Source: Variovorax gossypii (GTDB lineage Bacteria; Pseudomonadota; Gammaproteobacteria; Burkholderiales; Burkholderiaceae_C). Taken from it: a stretch of DNA of 64,000 nucleotides. Both the position numbers and the translations under genes were made by a program. Location: contig NZ_RXOE01000004.1 of NCBI RefSeq assembly GCF_003965815.1, positions 248,001-312,000 on the forward strand, read 5' to 3'. Positions 16,654-25,556 of the stretch are shown piece by piece. The stretch's first letter is position 1. Each line of letters begins with the position of its first letter. The notes beneath the pieces were generated by a model, which was not told the origin of the DNA, did not search any database, and was given only the letters and a program-made list of their open reading frames with translations.

Positions 16654-17644
16654 CGAACAGGGAACCCGCAAGAGCGCCATCCTGCTGATGGCACTGGGCG
16701 AAGACCGCGCCGCCGCCGCGCTGCACCAGCTGCCCACCTCCGAAGTGCAGGCGCTGGGCCTCGCGATGTCGAAGCTCAGCTCCGTCTCGAAGGACGAGCT
16801 GGCCGCGGTGCTCGCCGAATTCCGCCAGGAGACCGAGCAGCTCTCGGCCCTGCACCTTGGCTCGACCAGCTACATCCGCGCCGTGCTCAAGAAGGCGCTG
16901 GGAGACGACCGCGCGAGCAACCTGCTCGAGGACATCCTGCAGCCCGACGAGCCGCGCGGCGGCATCGAGCGCCTCAACGAGCTGGAGGCCGGCGAAGTAG
17001 CCGAGCTCATCCGCGACGAGCACCCGCAGATCCTCGCGACGCTGCTCGTGCACCTGGACCGCATGAAGGCATCGGAAGTGCTCGAGAAGCTGCCGGCGCG
17101 CCTGCGCCACGACGTGATCATGCGCGTGGCCACCTTCGGCGGCGTGCAGCCCTCGGCGCTGAACGAGCTGACCGACGTGCTCACCGAGATGCTGGCCGGC
17201 CAGGGCGTGCGCCGCAGCCGCCTGGGCGGCGTGCGCACCGCGGCCGAGATCGTCAACCTCATGAGCACGAGCGTGGAGGAAGAAGCCATCGCCCACGTTC
17301 GCGAACAGGACGAGACGCTGGCACAGCGCATCGTCGACGAGATGTTCGTGTTCGAGAACCTGCTGGGGCTGGAAGACCGCAGCATCCAGCGCCTGCTCAA
17401 GGACATCGAGAGCGACTCGCTCATCATCGCGCTCAAGGGCGCGCCGATGGAGCTGCGCGACAAGTTCCTCAACAACATGTCGCAGCGCGCCGCCGAAACG
17501 CTGCGCGAGGACATGGAGCTGCGCGGTCCCGTGCGCGTGTCGCAGGTCGAGACCGAGCAGAAGGCCATCCTGCAGGTTGCCCGCCGCCTCGCGGAGGCCG
17601 GCGAAATCGTGATCGCAACGCCTGGCACCGATGAGTTCGTCTGA
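16646..17644 (+). CDS. fliG: Flagellar motor switch protein FliG
   Basis: FliG is the rotor protein that contacts MotA. The 332 residues show the N-terminal FliF-binding domain (KSAILLMALGEDRAAAALHQL), the middle domain with EHPQILATLLVHLDRMKASEVLEKLP, and the C-terminal torque helix. That helix is DEMFVFENLLGLEDRSIQRLLKDIESDSLIIALKGAP, with the charged residues that meet the stator. The start overlaps the end of fliF (ATGAGTAG), and its own end overlaps fliH by 14 bp, so translation is coupled through the operon. Confidence 0.97.
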   Translation: MSSEQGTRKSAILLMALGEDRAAAALHQLPTSEVQALGLAMSKLSSVSKDELAAVLAEFRQETEQLSALHLGSTSYIRAVLKKALGDDRASNLLEDILQPDEPRGGIERLNELEAGEVAELIRDEHPQILATLLVHLDRMKASEVLEKLPARLRHDVIMRVATFGGVQPSALNELTDVLTEMLAGQGVRRSRLGGVRTAAEIVNLMSTSVEEEAIAHVREQDETLAQRIVDEMFVFENLLGLEDRSIQRLLKDIESDSLIIALKGAPMELRDKFLNNMSQRAAETLREDMELRGPVRVSQVETEQKAILQVARRLAEAGEIVIATPGTDEFV

Positions 17645-18458
17645 CACCACCGCCGGCGCCTTCGGCGAATCGCGCGAGCGCCTCGCCGCCATCCACGCAG
17701 CCGCGCGCCATGCGGCCGGCGGCCCGAGGGCCTCGCGCCCTCTCTCCGCCGCCGTGAATCCGCCGGCGCTCTCCGCATGGGAGCGCTGGGAGATGGGCAC
17801 CATCGACGGCAGCCCGAAGCCTTCCGCCAGCCGCAAGGCCGCCGAGCGCAAGAGCGCCCCGCCCCAGCCTTCCCAACCACCCCAGCCGAAGATCGATCTG
17901 GCCGACCTCGCGCGCATCCGCAAGGAAGCCCGCGTCGACGGCGAAGCCGAGGGCCGGGCCGCCGGCCTCGCGGAGGGCCGCCGAACGGGCCACACCGAAG
18001 GACTGGCCACCGGCCTCGCCGCCGCCAGCGCGCACGCGGAACGCCTGCGCGCGCTGGCCCAGTCGCTGCCCGACGCGCTGCGCCGCGCTGAAGAAGAGCT
18101 TTCGCGCACCGTGCTCGCGCTCGCGCTCGACGTGGCGCGCCGGGTGGTGCACCGCACCCTGAAGACCGAACCCGAGTGGGTGCTGCCCGTGGTGCGCGAC
18201 CTGCTCAACACCGAGCCCGCGCTGCGCGGGGAGCCGCGCCTGCTGCTGCATCCCGACGACGTGGCACTGGTGAGAAGCAGCCTCGGCGAGGAAATCGAGG
18301 CCGCCGGCTGGCAGGTGCGCGCCGATGACGGCATCACGCGCGGCGGCTGCCGCGTGCAATCGGCCACCGGCGAGCTCGACGGCACGCTGGAGACGCGTTG
18401 GAAGCGCGTCGCCTCCGCGCTCAACGGCGACGCCGACGGACAGGCCGAGACGCAGTGA
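17631..18458 (+). CDS. fliH: Flagellar export ATPase regulator FliH
   Basis: FliH holds the FliI ATPase at the export gate and regulates it. The 275-residue protein has a disordered N-terminus, a KIDLADLARIRKEARVDGEAEGRAAGLAEGRRTG segment with the small-residue repeat (AxxxG type) typical of FliH (about 85-125), and a C-terminal domain. The latter contains LSRTVLALALDVARRVVHRTLKTEPEWVLPVV and the late DDGITRGGCRVQSATGELDGTLETRW. It overlaps fliG at the start and fliI at the end. Confidence 0.93.
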   Translation: MSSSDTTAGAFGESRERLAAIHAAARHAAGGPRASRPLSAAVNPPALSAWERWEMGTIDGSPKPSASRKAAERKSAPPQPSQPPQPKIDLADLARIRKEARVDGEAEGRAAGLAEGRRTGHTEGLATGLAAASAHAERLRALAQSLPDALRRAEEELSRTVLALALDVARRVVHRTLKTEPEWVLPVVRDLLNTEPALRGEPRLLLHPDDVALVRSSLGEEIEAAGWQVRADDGITRGGCRVQSATGELDGTLETRWKRVASALNGDADGQAETQ

Positions 18459-19948
18459 CGAGCATGCAGGCCAACACCGCGACCATCGCAACCGCTGCGA
18501 CCGCCGCCCCCAACCCGCACCTTCAATCGGTGCTCGGCACACTGGAGAAGGCGCGCGCCAACATCGCGCGCTGCGAAACCACCATCGCCTCGGGCCGCCT
18601 CACGCGCGCCGTGGGGCTGGTGCTCGAAGCCGTGGGCCTGCAGCTGCCCGTGGGCAGCGACTGCCTGATCGAGCTGCCGCCCGGCCATCCGCAGCGGCAT
18701 GCCGAAGCCGAGGTGGTGGGCTTCGCCGGCGACCGGCTCTTCCTGATGTCGCAGACCGAAGTGGCGGGCCTGCTGCCGGGCGCGCGCGTGTACGCACGGC
18801 CCGGCGCGCCGGAGCCCGACGAAGCGGGACTGACCGGCAACGCCCACACCAAGCGCCTGCCCGTGGGCGAAGGCATGCTCGGCCGCGTGGTCGACGCGGC
18901 CGGCCGGCCGCTCGACGGACTCGGCCCGCTGGACATGGCGCGCAAGGTGCCGCTGAGCTCCCCGCCCATCAACCCGCTGTCACGCGCGCCCATCGATTCG
19001 GTGCTCGACGTGGGCGTGCGCGCCATCAACGCGATGCTCACCGTGGGACGCGGCCAGCGCATGGGCCTGTTCGCCGGCTCCGGCGTGGGCAAGAGCGTGC
19101 TGCTTGGCATGATGGCGCGCTACACCAGCGCGGAGATCATCGTGGTCGGCCTGATCGGCGAACGCGGCCGCGAGGTGAAGGACTTCATCGAGAACACGCT
19201 GGGCGAGGAAGGCCTGGCGCGCGCCGTGGTGGTGGCCGCGCCCGCCGACAACTCGCCGCTGCTGCGCCTGCAGGGCGCGGCCTACGCGACCTGCCTGGCC
19301 GAGTACTTCCGCGATCGCGGCAAGGACGTGCTGCTCATCATGGACTCGCTCACCCGCTACGCGATGGCGCAGCGCGAGATCGCGCTGGCCGTGGGCGAGC
19401 CGCCCGCCACCAAGGGCTACCCGCCTTCGGTATTCGCCAAGCTGCCCGCGCTGGTCGAACGCGCCGGCAACGGCGCGCGCGACGCGAACGGACGCGGCGG
19501 CTCGATAACCGCCTTCTACACGGTGCTGTCGGAGGGCGACGACCAGCAGGACCCCATCGCCGACTCGGCGCGCGCGATCCTCGACGGCCACGTGGTGCTC
19601 TCGCGCACGCTGGCCGAGGCCGGGCACTACCCCGCCATCGACATCGAGGCCTCCATCAGCCGCGCCATGACCGCGCTGATCCCGTCCTCGCAGTTCGACA
19701 CCGTGCGCCGCTTCAAGCAGATGCTCTCGCGCTACCAGCGCAACCGCGACCTCATCAGCGTGGGCGCCTACGCGCCCGGCCACGACCTGCAGCTCGACCA
19801 GGCGATCGCGATGTACCCGCGCATCGAGGGGCTGCTGCAGCAGTCGATGGACGAGCGCGCGGGCTACGAGGAGTCGATCGCGCACCTCGAGAGCCTGTTC
19901 GCGCCCGACGCACGTGCATCCACACCACAAAAACTCCAGAAGACATGA
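18455..19948 (+). CDS. fliI: Flagellum-specific ATPase FliI
   Basis: FliI is the F1-like ATPase of the flagellar export apparatus. The Walker A loop GSGVGKS is at about residues 205-211 of the ATG form, followed by the Walker B region DVLLIMDSLTRYAMAQREIALAVGEPPATKGYPPSVFAKLP. The start is uncertain. GTG at 18455 overlaps the fliH stop (GTGA, 497 aa), and ATG at 18464 is three codons later. Neither has a strong ribosome site, so coupling to fliH is likely. The stop overlaps the fliJ start (ATGA). Confidence 0.96.
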   Translation: MTSMQANTATIATAATAAPNPHLQSVLGTLEKARANIARCETTIASGRLTRAVGLVLEAVGLQLPVGSDCLIELPPGHPQRHAEAEVVGFAGDRLFLMSQTEVAGLLPGARVYARPGAPEPDEAGLTGNAHTKRLPVGEGMLGRVVDAAGRPLDGLGPLDMARKVPLSSPPINPLSRAPIDSVLDVGVRAINAMLTVGRGQRMGLFAGSGVGKSVLLGMMARYTSAEIIVVGLIGERGREVKDFIENTLGEEGLARAVVVAAPADNSPLLRLQGAAYATCLAEYFRDRGKDVLLIMDSLTRYAMAQREIALAVGEPPATKGYPPSVFAKLPALVERAGNGARDANGRGGSITAFYTVLSEGDDQQDPIADSARAILDGHVVLSRTLAEAGHYPAIDIEASISRAMTALIPSSQFDTVRRFKQMLSRYQRNRDLISVGAYAPGHDLQLDQAIAMYPRIEGLLQQSMDERAGYEESIAHLESLFAPDARASTPQKLQKT

Positions 19949-20400
19949 CACGCAAGCTCCCCCTCGGCATGCTGATCGACCTGGCGCACACGCAGACCGA
20001 CGACGCCGCCCGGCGCCTGGGCGCGCTGCAGAACGCGCACCTCGACGCCCGCCAGAAGCTCGAACTGCTGCTGCAGTACCGGCAGGACTACCACGACCAG
20101 CTCGACGCGCTGATGCGCGACGGCCTGGCCTCCTCGCAGTGGCGCAACTACCGCAACTTCCTCGGCACGCTGGACGGCGCCATCGAGCAGCAGCGCGCCA
20201 TCGCCACCCAGACCGAGAACCGGCTGGACCACGGCCGCACCGACTGGCAGCAGCAGAAGCGCCGGCTGAGCTCCTTCGACACGCTGGCCGAGCGCGTGCG
20301 CATGCAGGAAATGATGGCCGAGGCCAAGCGCGAGCAGCGCGACAGCGACGAGCGCGCCGCGCGCAAGTTCTTCGACCGCGCCTCGCATCCGACGCTTTGA
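19945..20400 (+). CDS. fliJ: Flagellar export chaperone FliJ
   Basis: FliJ is the coiled-coil stalk that couples FliI to the export gate FlhA and recycles chaperones. The 151 residues are almost entirely helical and charged. They start MTRKLPLGMLIDLAHTQTDDAARRLGALQNAH and continue with RQKLELLLQYRQDYHDQL and RVRMQEMMAEAKREQRDSDERAARKFFDR. The ATG overlaps the fliI stop by the ATGA arrangement, which fixes the start. fliK follows 34 bp later. Confidence 0.94.
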   Translation: MTRKLPLGMLIDLAHTQTDDAARRLGALQNAHLDARQKLELLLQYRQDYHDQLDALMRDGLASSQWRNYRNFLGTLDGAIEQQRAIATQTENRLDHGRTDWQQQKRRLSSFDTLAERVRMQEMMAEAKREQRDSDERAARKFFDRASHPTL

Positions 20401-20434
20401 GCCACGCCGACCGAATCTCCACGCAGGAACCGAC

Positions 20435-21862
20435 ATGACTTCCATGATCACGCCCCCCGTCATGACGAACGCCGCCGCCCAGTCGGCGGCGCAGGCCGGC
20501 GCGCGCAACCGCGCCGCCGACGACGACCAGGGCCGCAGCTTCGGCGCGGCGCTGGAGCGCTCGCGCGCGAACACCGGCGAGGCCGCGCAAGGCGGCGCCC
20601 AGGATGCCGCCGCCCTCGACCGCAAGCCGGTGCGCAAGCCCGGCGCGGACGAGGACACGAAGGACGAAGGCACGCTGCCCGCCGACCCGAACCTCGCCTT
20701 TCTCGCGCCCGCGAACACGGCGCTGCATGCGCTGACCCTCGCGGGACGCGCCGCCCGGAAACAGGGCGGCGACGGCGCGGCAGATGCCGCAGCGGCTGCG
20801 ACCACGCTCGCCAAGACGGCAACGGACATTCCGCTGGACCCGGCCCTGCAGGCTCCCGCCGCGAAGACGCTCACCGGCGACGCGGCCTCTACGGCCGCAG
20901 ATGCCAAGGCCGTGCCCGAAGCCGCGGCGGCCGCGAAGGACTCCGCCGCGAAGCCCGCGACGCCGGCGCTGCCCGGCACCGAGGCAGCCACCGCGCAGCC
21001 CGACGCCGCCCAGGCCACCTCGCTGCACGAACTCGCCCGCGCAGCCATCGCCGCTCAGACCATGAGCACCGGCTTCGCGAAACCCGCATCCGCGCCCGCC
21101 GGCGCCCCCGTGGGCACCGCCGCGACCGGCCGCGGCGCCGGCTCGCGCGCGCCCATGAGCGCCACCACCGCCGAACAGCTCGCGAGCGCCGCTCAGCCCA
21201 CGACCACCGGCGACGCACAGGCCGACAAGGCTGCCCCTGCCGTGGTGACGGCCGCGGCAGCCGGCAGCACCGACAGCCAGCCTGACGTGTCGCCCACCGC
21301 GCTCCAGCAGCCGGCCCCGGTGACGACGGCTCCTTCGGAACATGCGAACGAGGCGACCGCCACGGCACGCGCTCCCGTGCACACCATCGCCCCCGAAGTC
21401 GGCAGCGACAAGTGGGCGCCGGCCCTGGGCCAGCACCTGGCGCGCATGAGCGCCAGCGGCAGCCACACGGCGGAGCTCAACCTGAACCCCGCGGGCCTCG
21501 GCCCGCTCAAGGTCACGCTGTCGATGGGAGACAACCAGGCGCAGGCCATGTTCGTCTCGGCTCACGAGAGCGTGCGCAAGGCGGTCGAGGCCGCGCTGCC
21601 GCAGCTGCGCAACTCGCTGTCGGAGCAAGGCATCACGCTGGGCCAGACGTCGGTCGGCGCGGAGACGCGCCAGCCCTTCGGCAACGGCGCCGCGTTCGCA
21701 CAGCAGCAGGGCCAGCAACAACAGCAGAACGCCGCGCGGCAGCAGGCTGCATCGTCCTACCCCGGTGCGAGCCGCCCGGTCGGCAGTGCATCGGCGGCAA
21801 CGGCAGCCGTGCGCCCCGCCGCACCCGACCACGCACGCTCCGGCGTCGACACCTTCGCCTGA
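20435..21862 (+). CDS. fliK: Flagellar hook-length control protein FliK
   Basis: FliK measures the hook and triggers the switch from hook to filament export. The 475 residues comprise a long Ala/Thr-rich secreted ruler region (1-310) and the C-terminal switch domain (about 315-420). The switch domain reads SHTAELNLNPAGLGPLKVTLSMGDNQAQAMFVSAHESVRKAVEAALPQLRNSLSEQGITLGQTSVG. A Gln-rich tail follows (QQQGQQQQQN). AGGAA precedes the ATG. This is the canonical copy by position after fliJ; a diverged second copy is at 8274-9578. Confidence 0.94.
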   Translation: MTSMITPPVMTNAAAQSAAQAGARNRAADDDQGRSFGAALERSRANTGEAAQGGAQDAAALDRKPVRKPGADEDTKDEGTLPADPNLAFLAPANTALHALTLAGRAARKQGGDGAADAAAAATTLAKTATDIPLDPALQAPAAKTLTGDAASTAADAKAVPEAAAAAKDSAAKPATPALPGTEAATAQPDAAQATSLHELARAAIAAQTMSTGFAKPASAPAGAPVGTAATGRGAGSRAPMSATTAEQLASAAQPTTTGDAQADKAAPAVVTAAAAGSTDSQPDVSPTALQQPAPVTTAPSEHANEATATARAPVHTIAPEVGSDKWAPALGQHLARMSASGSHTAELNLNPAGLGPLKVTLSMGDNQAQAMFVSAHESVRKAVEAALPQLRNSLSEQGITLGQTSVGAETRQPFGNGAAFAQQQGQQQQQNAARQQAASSYPGASRPVGSASAATAAVRPAAPDHARSGVDTFA

Positions 21863-21956
21863 GGCCCAGCTCACGCCACACCTTCGCCCCGCGCGCACCA
21901 AGGCTCCGGCCCGCCCGGCGCCTCGCAATGAACGGATATGAAACGCCTTTGTGCGC

Positions 21957-21995
21957 TTGTTCGGCCGTTCGTCCGCGCGGGACTTCGCAAAGAAT
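21957..21995 (+). promoter_or_regulatory. Possible promoter/operator before fliL
   Basis: The 159-bp gap between fliK and fliL contains TTGTTCGGCCGTTCG (21957-21971), which differs at one position from TGTTCGGCCATTCG in the fliE/fliF gap over the shared stretch. An A-rich AGAATAGAC resembling a -10 follows about 20 bp later. The GGGGTTTT half of the fliE/flgA element is missing, so the match is partial. It suggests fliL begins its own class II transcript. Confidence 0.35.
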
Positions 21996-22021
21996 AGACC
22001 GGACAAGAAAACCGCTTCACC

Positions 22022-22525
22022 ATGGCTCCCCCAACAACTGTCGCAACCGCCTCCCTGCCGGCCCCCGGCCGCTCATCGAAGCTGCTGATCTGGATCGTGG
22101 TCGCCGTCGGCCTCGCCGCCGCAGCCGGTGCCGCCGCGTATTTCCTTCTTCCCCGCTTCACGGGCGGCGCAGCTTCCGCCGCCGAGGCCCCCAAGCCGGC
22201 GGCGCCCGAGAAGCCCATCTTCGTGATGCTGGACCCGCTCACCGTCAACCTGCAGGCCGAGGGCCGCAGCCGCTTCCTGCAGATCGGCATGGCGCTGCGC
22301 GTGCGCGACGAGCACGCCAAGGCGCAGATCGTCGAGTTCATGCCCGAGCTGCGCAGCCGCCTGCTCGTGCTGCTTTCGAACCGCCCGCCCGAGTCGCTGG
22401 TCACGCCCGAAGACAAGGCCAAGCTGGCCGGCGAGATCCGCACCGCGCTGAACGCGCCGCTCACGCCCGAGACGCCCGAGCTGGGCATCTCCAGCGTCTC
22501 GTTCAACATCTTCGTCGTGCAGTGA
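22022..22525 (+). CDS. fliL: Flagellar basal body-associated protein FliL
   Basis: FliL surrounds the stator and supports torque. The 167 residues have a short cytoplasmic N-terminus, one membrane helix (about 20-46, LLIWIVVAVGLAAAAGAAAYFLLP) and a periplasmic domain. That domain reads KPIFVMLDPLTVNLQAEGRSRFLQIGMALRVRD and ends TPELGISSVSFNIFVVQ, as expected for the family. It opens the fliLMNOPQR block and is 36 bp upstream of fliM. Confidence 0.94.
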   Translation: MAPPTTVATASLPAPGRSSKLLIWIVVAVGLAAAAGAAAYFLLPRFTGGAASAAEAPKPAAPEKPIFVMLDPLTVNLQAEGRSRFLQIGMALRVRDEHAKAQIVEFMPELRSRLLVLLSNRPPESLVTPEDKAKLAGEIRTALNAPLTPETPELGISSVSFNIFVVQ

Positions 22526-22561
22526 GCACCACGTCATCTTTCTCCGGACGACAAGCGATCC

Positions 22562-23560
22562 ATGGCGTATGAACAGGTGCTCTCGCAGGACGAGGTCGAT
22601 GCGCTTCTGCAGGGCGTCACCGGCGACGTCGACCAGGCGGCCCCCCCTCCCCCGCCGAAGGACGGCCTGCCCGCCTACGACCTCGGCGCCCCCGACCGCG
22701 TGGTGCGCAACCGCATGCACACGCTGGAGGTCATCAACGACCGCTTCGCGCGCGGCCTGCGCGGCGCGCTGCTGAACTTCATGCGGCGCAGCCCCGACAT
22801 CTCGGTGGGGCCGGTGCAGATCCAGCAGTTCGGCGAGTTCGTGCGGCACCTGCCGGTGCCCGCGAACATCAACATGATCCACATGAAGCCGCTGCGCGGC
22901 ACCGCCCTCTTCGTGTTCGACCCGAAGCTGGTGTTCCTCGTGGTGGACAACCTCTTCGGCAGCGACGGGCGCTACCACGTGCGCGTGGAAGGCCGCGACT
23001 TCACGCGCACCGAGCAGCGCATCATCAAGCGCCTGCTCGACCTGTCGCTGCAGTGCTACGGCGAGGCCTGGCAGCCGGTGTTCCCGCTCGACTTCGACTA
23101 CGTGCGCGCCGAGATGCACGGCAAGCTCGCCAACATCGTCGCGCCCAACGAGGTGGTGATCAACACCACGCTGCAGATCGAGTTCGGCCCCGTGGGCGGC
23201 TTCCTGCACGTGTGCCTGCCCTACTCGATGATCGAGCCGATCCGCGACCTGCTCTCGAACCCGATCCAGGACGAGGTCGAGGTCGACAAGCGCTGGGTGA
23301 CGCAGATGTCGCGCCAGATGCAGTCGGCCGACGTCGAGCTGGTGGCCGACTTCGTCTCCATGCCTTCGACCATCGGCGAGGTGATGAAGCTGCAGGTCGG
23401 CGACGTGATTCCCATCGAGCTGCCCGAGACCGTCGTCGCCAAGGTCGGCGGCGTGCCGGTGATGGAGTGCGGCTACGGCACCTCCAACGAGCGCTATGCG
23501 CTGCGCGTGCAACACATGATCTCCCATCAAGACAGCGACCTGAAGAACGAACATGACTGA
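22562..23560 (+). CDS. fliM: Flagellar motor switch protein FliM
   Basis: FliM is the C-ring protein that binds phosphorylated CheY. The N-terminal CheY-binding peptide is present as VLSQDEVDALLQGVTGD (residues 5-21). A proline linker (QAAPPPPPKDG), the CheC-like middle domain (about 45-230) and a C-terminal SpoA domain (about 250-325, ADFVSMPSTIGEVMKLQVGDVIPIELPETV) follow. The 332-residue length is standard. Its end overlaps the fliN start by 8 bp. Confidence 0.97.
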   Translation: MAYEQVLSQDEVDALLQGVTGDVDQAAPPPPPKDGLPAYDLGAPDRVVRNRMHTLEVINDRFARGLRGALLNFMRRSPDISVGPVQIQQFGEFVRHLPVPANINMIHMKPLRGTALFVFDPKLVFLVVDNLFGSDGRYHVRVEGRDFTRTEQRIIKRLLDLSLQCYGEAWQPVFPLDFDYVRAEMHGKLANIVAPNEVVINTTLQIEFGPVGGFLHVCLPYSMIEPIRDLLSNPIQDEVEVDKRWVTQMSRQMQSADVELVADFVSMPSTIGEVMKLQVGDVIPIELPETVVAKVGGVPVMECGYGTSNERYALRVQHMISHQDSDLKNEHD

Positions 23561-24005
23561 CAACACCTCTTCCGCAGGCAGCGACGCGGACGACTGGGCC
23601 GCGGCCCTGGCCGAACAGACCGCCGCGTCAGCAGCCCCGGCCCCGGCACCCGCGGTGGCACCGGCCACGGCGCAGGTCTTCCAGCAGATCCAGGACACGT
23701 CGGCTGCTGCCGCAGCAGCCGCGGCGGCGGCAACCACGCCGGTGGACATCGCGCGCGTGCTCGACGTGCCGGTGCAGCTCACCGCGGAGATCGGCCGCAC
23801 GCGCATCACCATCAAGAACCTGCTTCAGCTGTCGCAGGGCTCGGTGGTGGAGCTCGACGGCCTGGCCGGCCAGCCGCTGGACGTGCTCATCAACGGCTAC
23901 CTCATCGCCCAGGGCGAAGTGGTGGTGGTGAACGAGAAGTACGGCATTCGCCTGACCGACATCGTCACGCCCTCCGAGCGCATGCAGAAGCTCGCGCGCG
24001 CATGA
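23553..24005 (+). CDS. fliN: Flagellar motor switch protein FliN
   Basis: FliN makes up the base of the C-ring. The first 65 residues are an Ala-rich, low-complexity tail, longer than in many species. The SpoA domain follows at about 68-145: VLDVPVQLTAEIGRTRITIKNLLQLSQGSVVELDGLAGQPLDVLINGYLIAQGEVVVVNEKYGIRLTDIV, a very strong family match. The start overlaps fliM (ATGACTGA), which fixes it despite the variable N-terminus. Confidence 0.96.
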   Translation: MTDNTSSAGSDADDWAAALAEQTAASAAPAPAPAVAPATAQVFQQIQDTSAAAAAAAAAATTPVDIARVLDVPVQLTAEIGRTRITIKNLLQLSQGSVVELDGLAGQPLDVLINGYLIAQGEVVVVNEKYGIRLTDIVTPSERMQKLARA

Positions 24006-24060
24006 GCCGCCGGGCCGCTCCCAAGGCGAATGCCGCAGCGCGCAGCGCGGAGACCATGCA

Positions 24061-24486
24061 ATGAGTCTCCCGACTGTGCCAACGCCTGTCCACGAGGTGG
24101 CCCCAGCCGCCGTCGGCGCCTCGGGCCTGCTGCAGGCCGGCTTCGGCATGGCGGTGGTGGTCGGCCTGATCTTCCTGTGCGCGTGGGCCGCGCGGCGCTT
24201 CGGCCTGCAGCGCCTCGGCGGCGGGCAACTCGTGAAGGTGGTGTCGAGCGCCGCCGTCGGCCAGCGCGAACGCGTGGTCGTGGTGGAAGTGGCCGACACC
24301 TGGCTGGTGCTGGGCGTCACGCCGAGCCAGGTCAACACGCTGCACACGCTGCCGGCGCAGGTACAGCCCCACGCCGCGCCGACGGCATTCGCCTCGACTG
24401 CAACCTCCGCCGCGCCCCGCGCGGTGGAACTCTTCGCGCGCAAGCTGCGCGAATCCATCTCCGGCAAGGCCAGTCCCGCTCCATGA
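24061..24486 (+). CDS. fliO: Flagellar biosynthetic protein FliO
   Basis: FliO assists assembly of the FliP ring of the export gate. The 141-residue protein has one membrane helix (about 22-42, LLQAGFGMAVVVGLIFLCAWAARRFG) and a small cytoplasmic domain. The latter contains LVKVVSSAAVGQRERVVVVEVADTWLVLGVTPSQVNTLHTLP, the hallmark of FliO. It overlaps the fliP start by ATGA and follows fliN by 55 bp. Confidence 0.93.
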   Translation: MSLPTVPTPVHEVAPAAVGASGLLQAGFGMAVVVGLIFLCAWAARRFGLQRLGGGQLVKVVSSAAVGQRERVVVVEVADTWLVLGVTPSQVNTLHTLPAQVQPHAAPTAFASTATSAAPRAVELFARKLRESISGKASPAP

Positions 24487-25241
24487 AGCATCCCGCATTG
24501 CGCCGCGGCTTGCGCGCCGCGCTGCTGCTGCTCGCCGCCACGCTGCCGGCGGCGGCCTGGACGCAGGGCCTGCCCGGCATCACCAGCACGCCCGGCCCCG
24601 GCGGCAGCCAGACCTGGTCGCTGAGCGTGCAGACCATGGTGCTGCTGACCTCGCTCACCTTCCTGCCCGCGCTGCTGCTGTCGATGACCAGCTTCACGCG
24701 CATCCTCATCGTGCTGGGCCTGCTGCGCACCGCCATCGGCACGCAGACCTCGCCGCCCAACCAGATCCTGGTGGGGCTGTCGCTCTTCCTCACCTTCTTC
24801 GTGATGGCGCCGGTGCTCGACAAGGCCTACAACGACGCCTACAAGCCCTTCTCGGAGAACAAGATCAGCGCCGAAGCGGCGATGGAGCGCGGCATCGCGC
24901 CCTTCAAGACCTTCATGCTCAAGCAGACCCGCGAGAGCGACCTGGCGCTGTTCGCGCGGCTGGCCAGGGTGCCCGAGATGCAGGGCCCCGAGGACGTGCC
25001 GCTGCGCATACTGCTGCCCTCCTTCGTCATCAGCGAGCTGAAGACGGCGTTCCAGATCGGCTTCACCATCTTCATACCCTTTCTCATCATCGACCTGGTG
25101 GTGGCCAGCGTGCTGATGTCCATGGGCATGATGATGGTGCCGCCGGCTTCCATCGCGCTGCCCTTCAAGCTCATGCTGTTCGTGCTGGCCGACGGCTGGC
25201 AACTGCTCATCGGCGCGCTGGCGCAGAGCTTCTATCTCTAG
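24483..25241 (+). CDS. fliP: Flagellar export gate protein FliP
   Basis: FliP forms the core of the type III export pore. The 252-residue protein begins with a cleavable-type signal (MKHPALRRGLRAALLLLAATLPAAAWTQG), as FliP proteins do. The conserved membrane core follows: VLLTSLTFLPALLLSMTSFTRILIVLGLLRTAIGTQTSPPNQILVGLSLFLTFFVMAPV, and later LPSFVISELKTAFQIGFTIFIPFLIIDLVVASVLMSMGMMMVPP. The ATG overlaps the fliO stop. An open frame extending upstream is not FliP. Confidence 0.97.
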   Translation: MKHPALRRGLRAALLLLAATLPAAAWTQGLPGITSTPGPGGSQTWSLSVQTMVLLTSLTFLPALLLSMTSFTRILIVLGLLRTAIGTQTSPPNQILVGLSLFLTFFVMAPVLDKAYNDAYKPFSENKISAEAAMERGIAPFKTFMLKQTRESDLALFARLARVPEMQGPEDVPLRILLPSFVISELKTAFQIGFTIFIPFLIIDLVVASVLMSMGMMMVPPASIALPFKLMLFVLADGWQLLIGALAQSFYL

Positions 25242-25285
25242 GTTCCATCCCCAGGGCACAGGCACAGGTACAGGTACAGGCAGAG

Positions 25286-25555
25286 ATGACCCCCGAATCC
25301 GTCATGACCATGGGCCACCGGGCCATGGAAATATCGCTGCTCATCGGCGCGCCGCTGCTGCTGGTGGCGCTCGTCATCGGCCTGATCGTGAGCATCTTCC
25401 AGGCGGCCACGCAGATCAACGAGGCCACGCTGTCCTTCATTCCCAAGCTGCTCGCGGTGTTCGCCACGCTCGTGATCGCGGGGCCGTGGATGCTCGACCG
25501 CATGCTCGACTACATGCGCGCGCTGTTCTCCGGCATTCCGCTGCTGCTGAACTGA
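25286..25555 (+). CDS. fliQ: Flagellar export gate protein FliQ
   Basis: FliQ is a small export-gate subunit of 89 residues with two membrane hairpin helices. It reads MTPESVMTMGHRAMEISLLIGAPLLLVALVIGLIVSIFQAATQINEATLSFIPKLLAVF, an unmistakable family match. A short run of CAGGTA-type repeats (ACAGGCACAGGTACAGGTACAGG in two overlapping registers) lies in the 44-bp gap after fliP. fliR begins one base after the fliQ stop. Confidence 0.97.
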   Translation: MTPESVMTMGHRAMEISLLIGAPLLLVALVIGLIVSIFQAATQINEATLSFIPKLLAVFATLVIAGPWMLDRMLDYMRALFSGIPLLLN

Positions 25556-25556
25556 T

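Noticed and set aside
18980..22006. About 1000-codon minus-strand open frame opposite fliI-fliJ-fliK
   Set aside because: It lies wholly antisense to coupled, conserved fli genes and has no recognisable domain.
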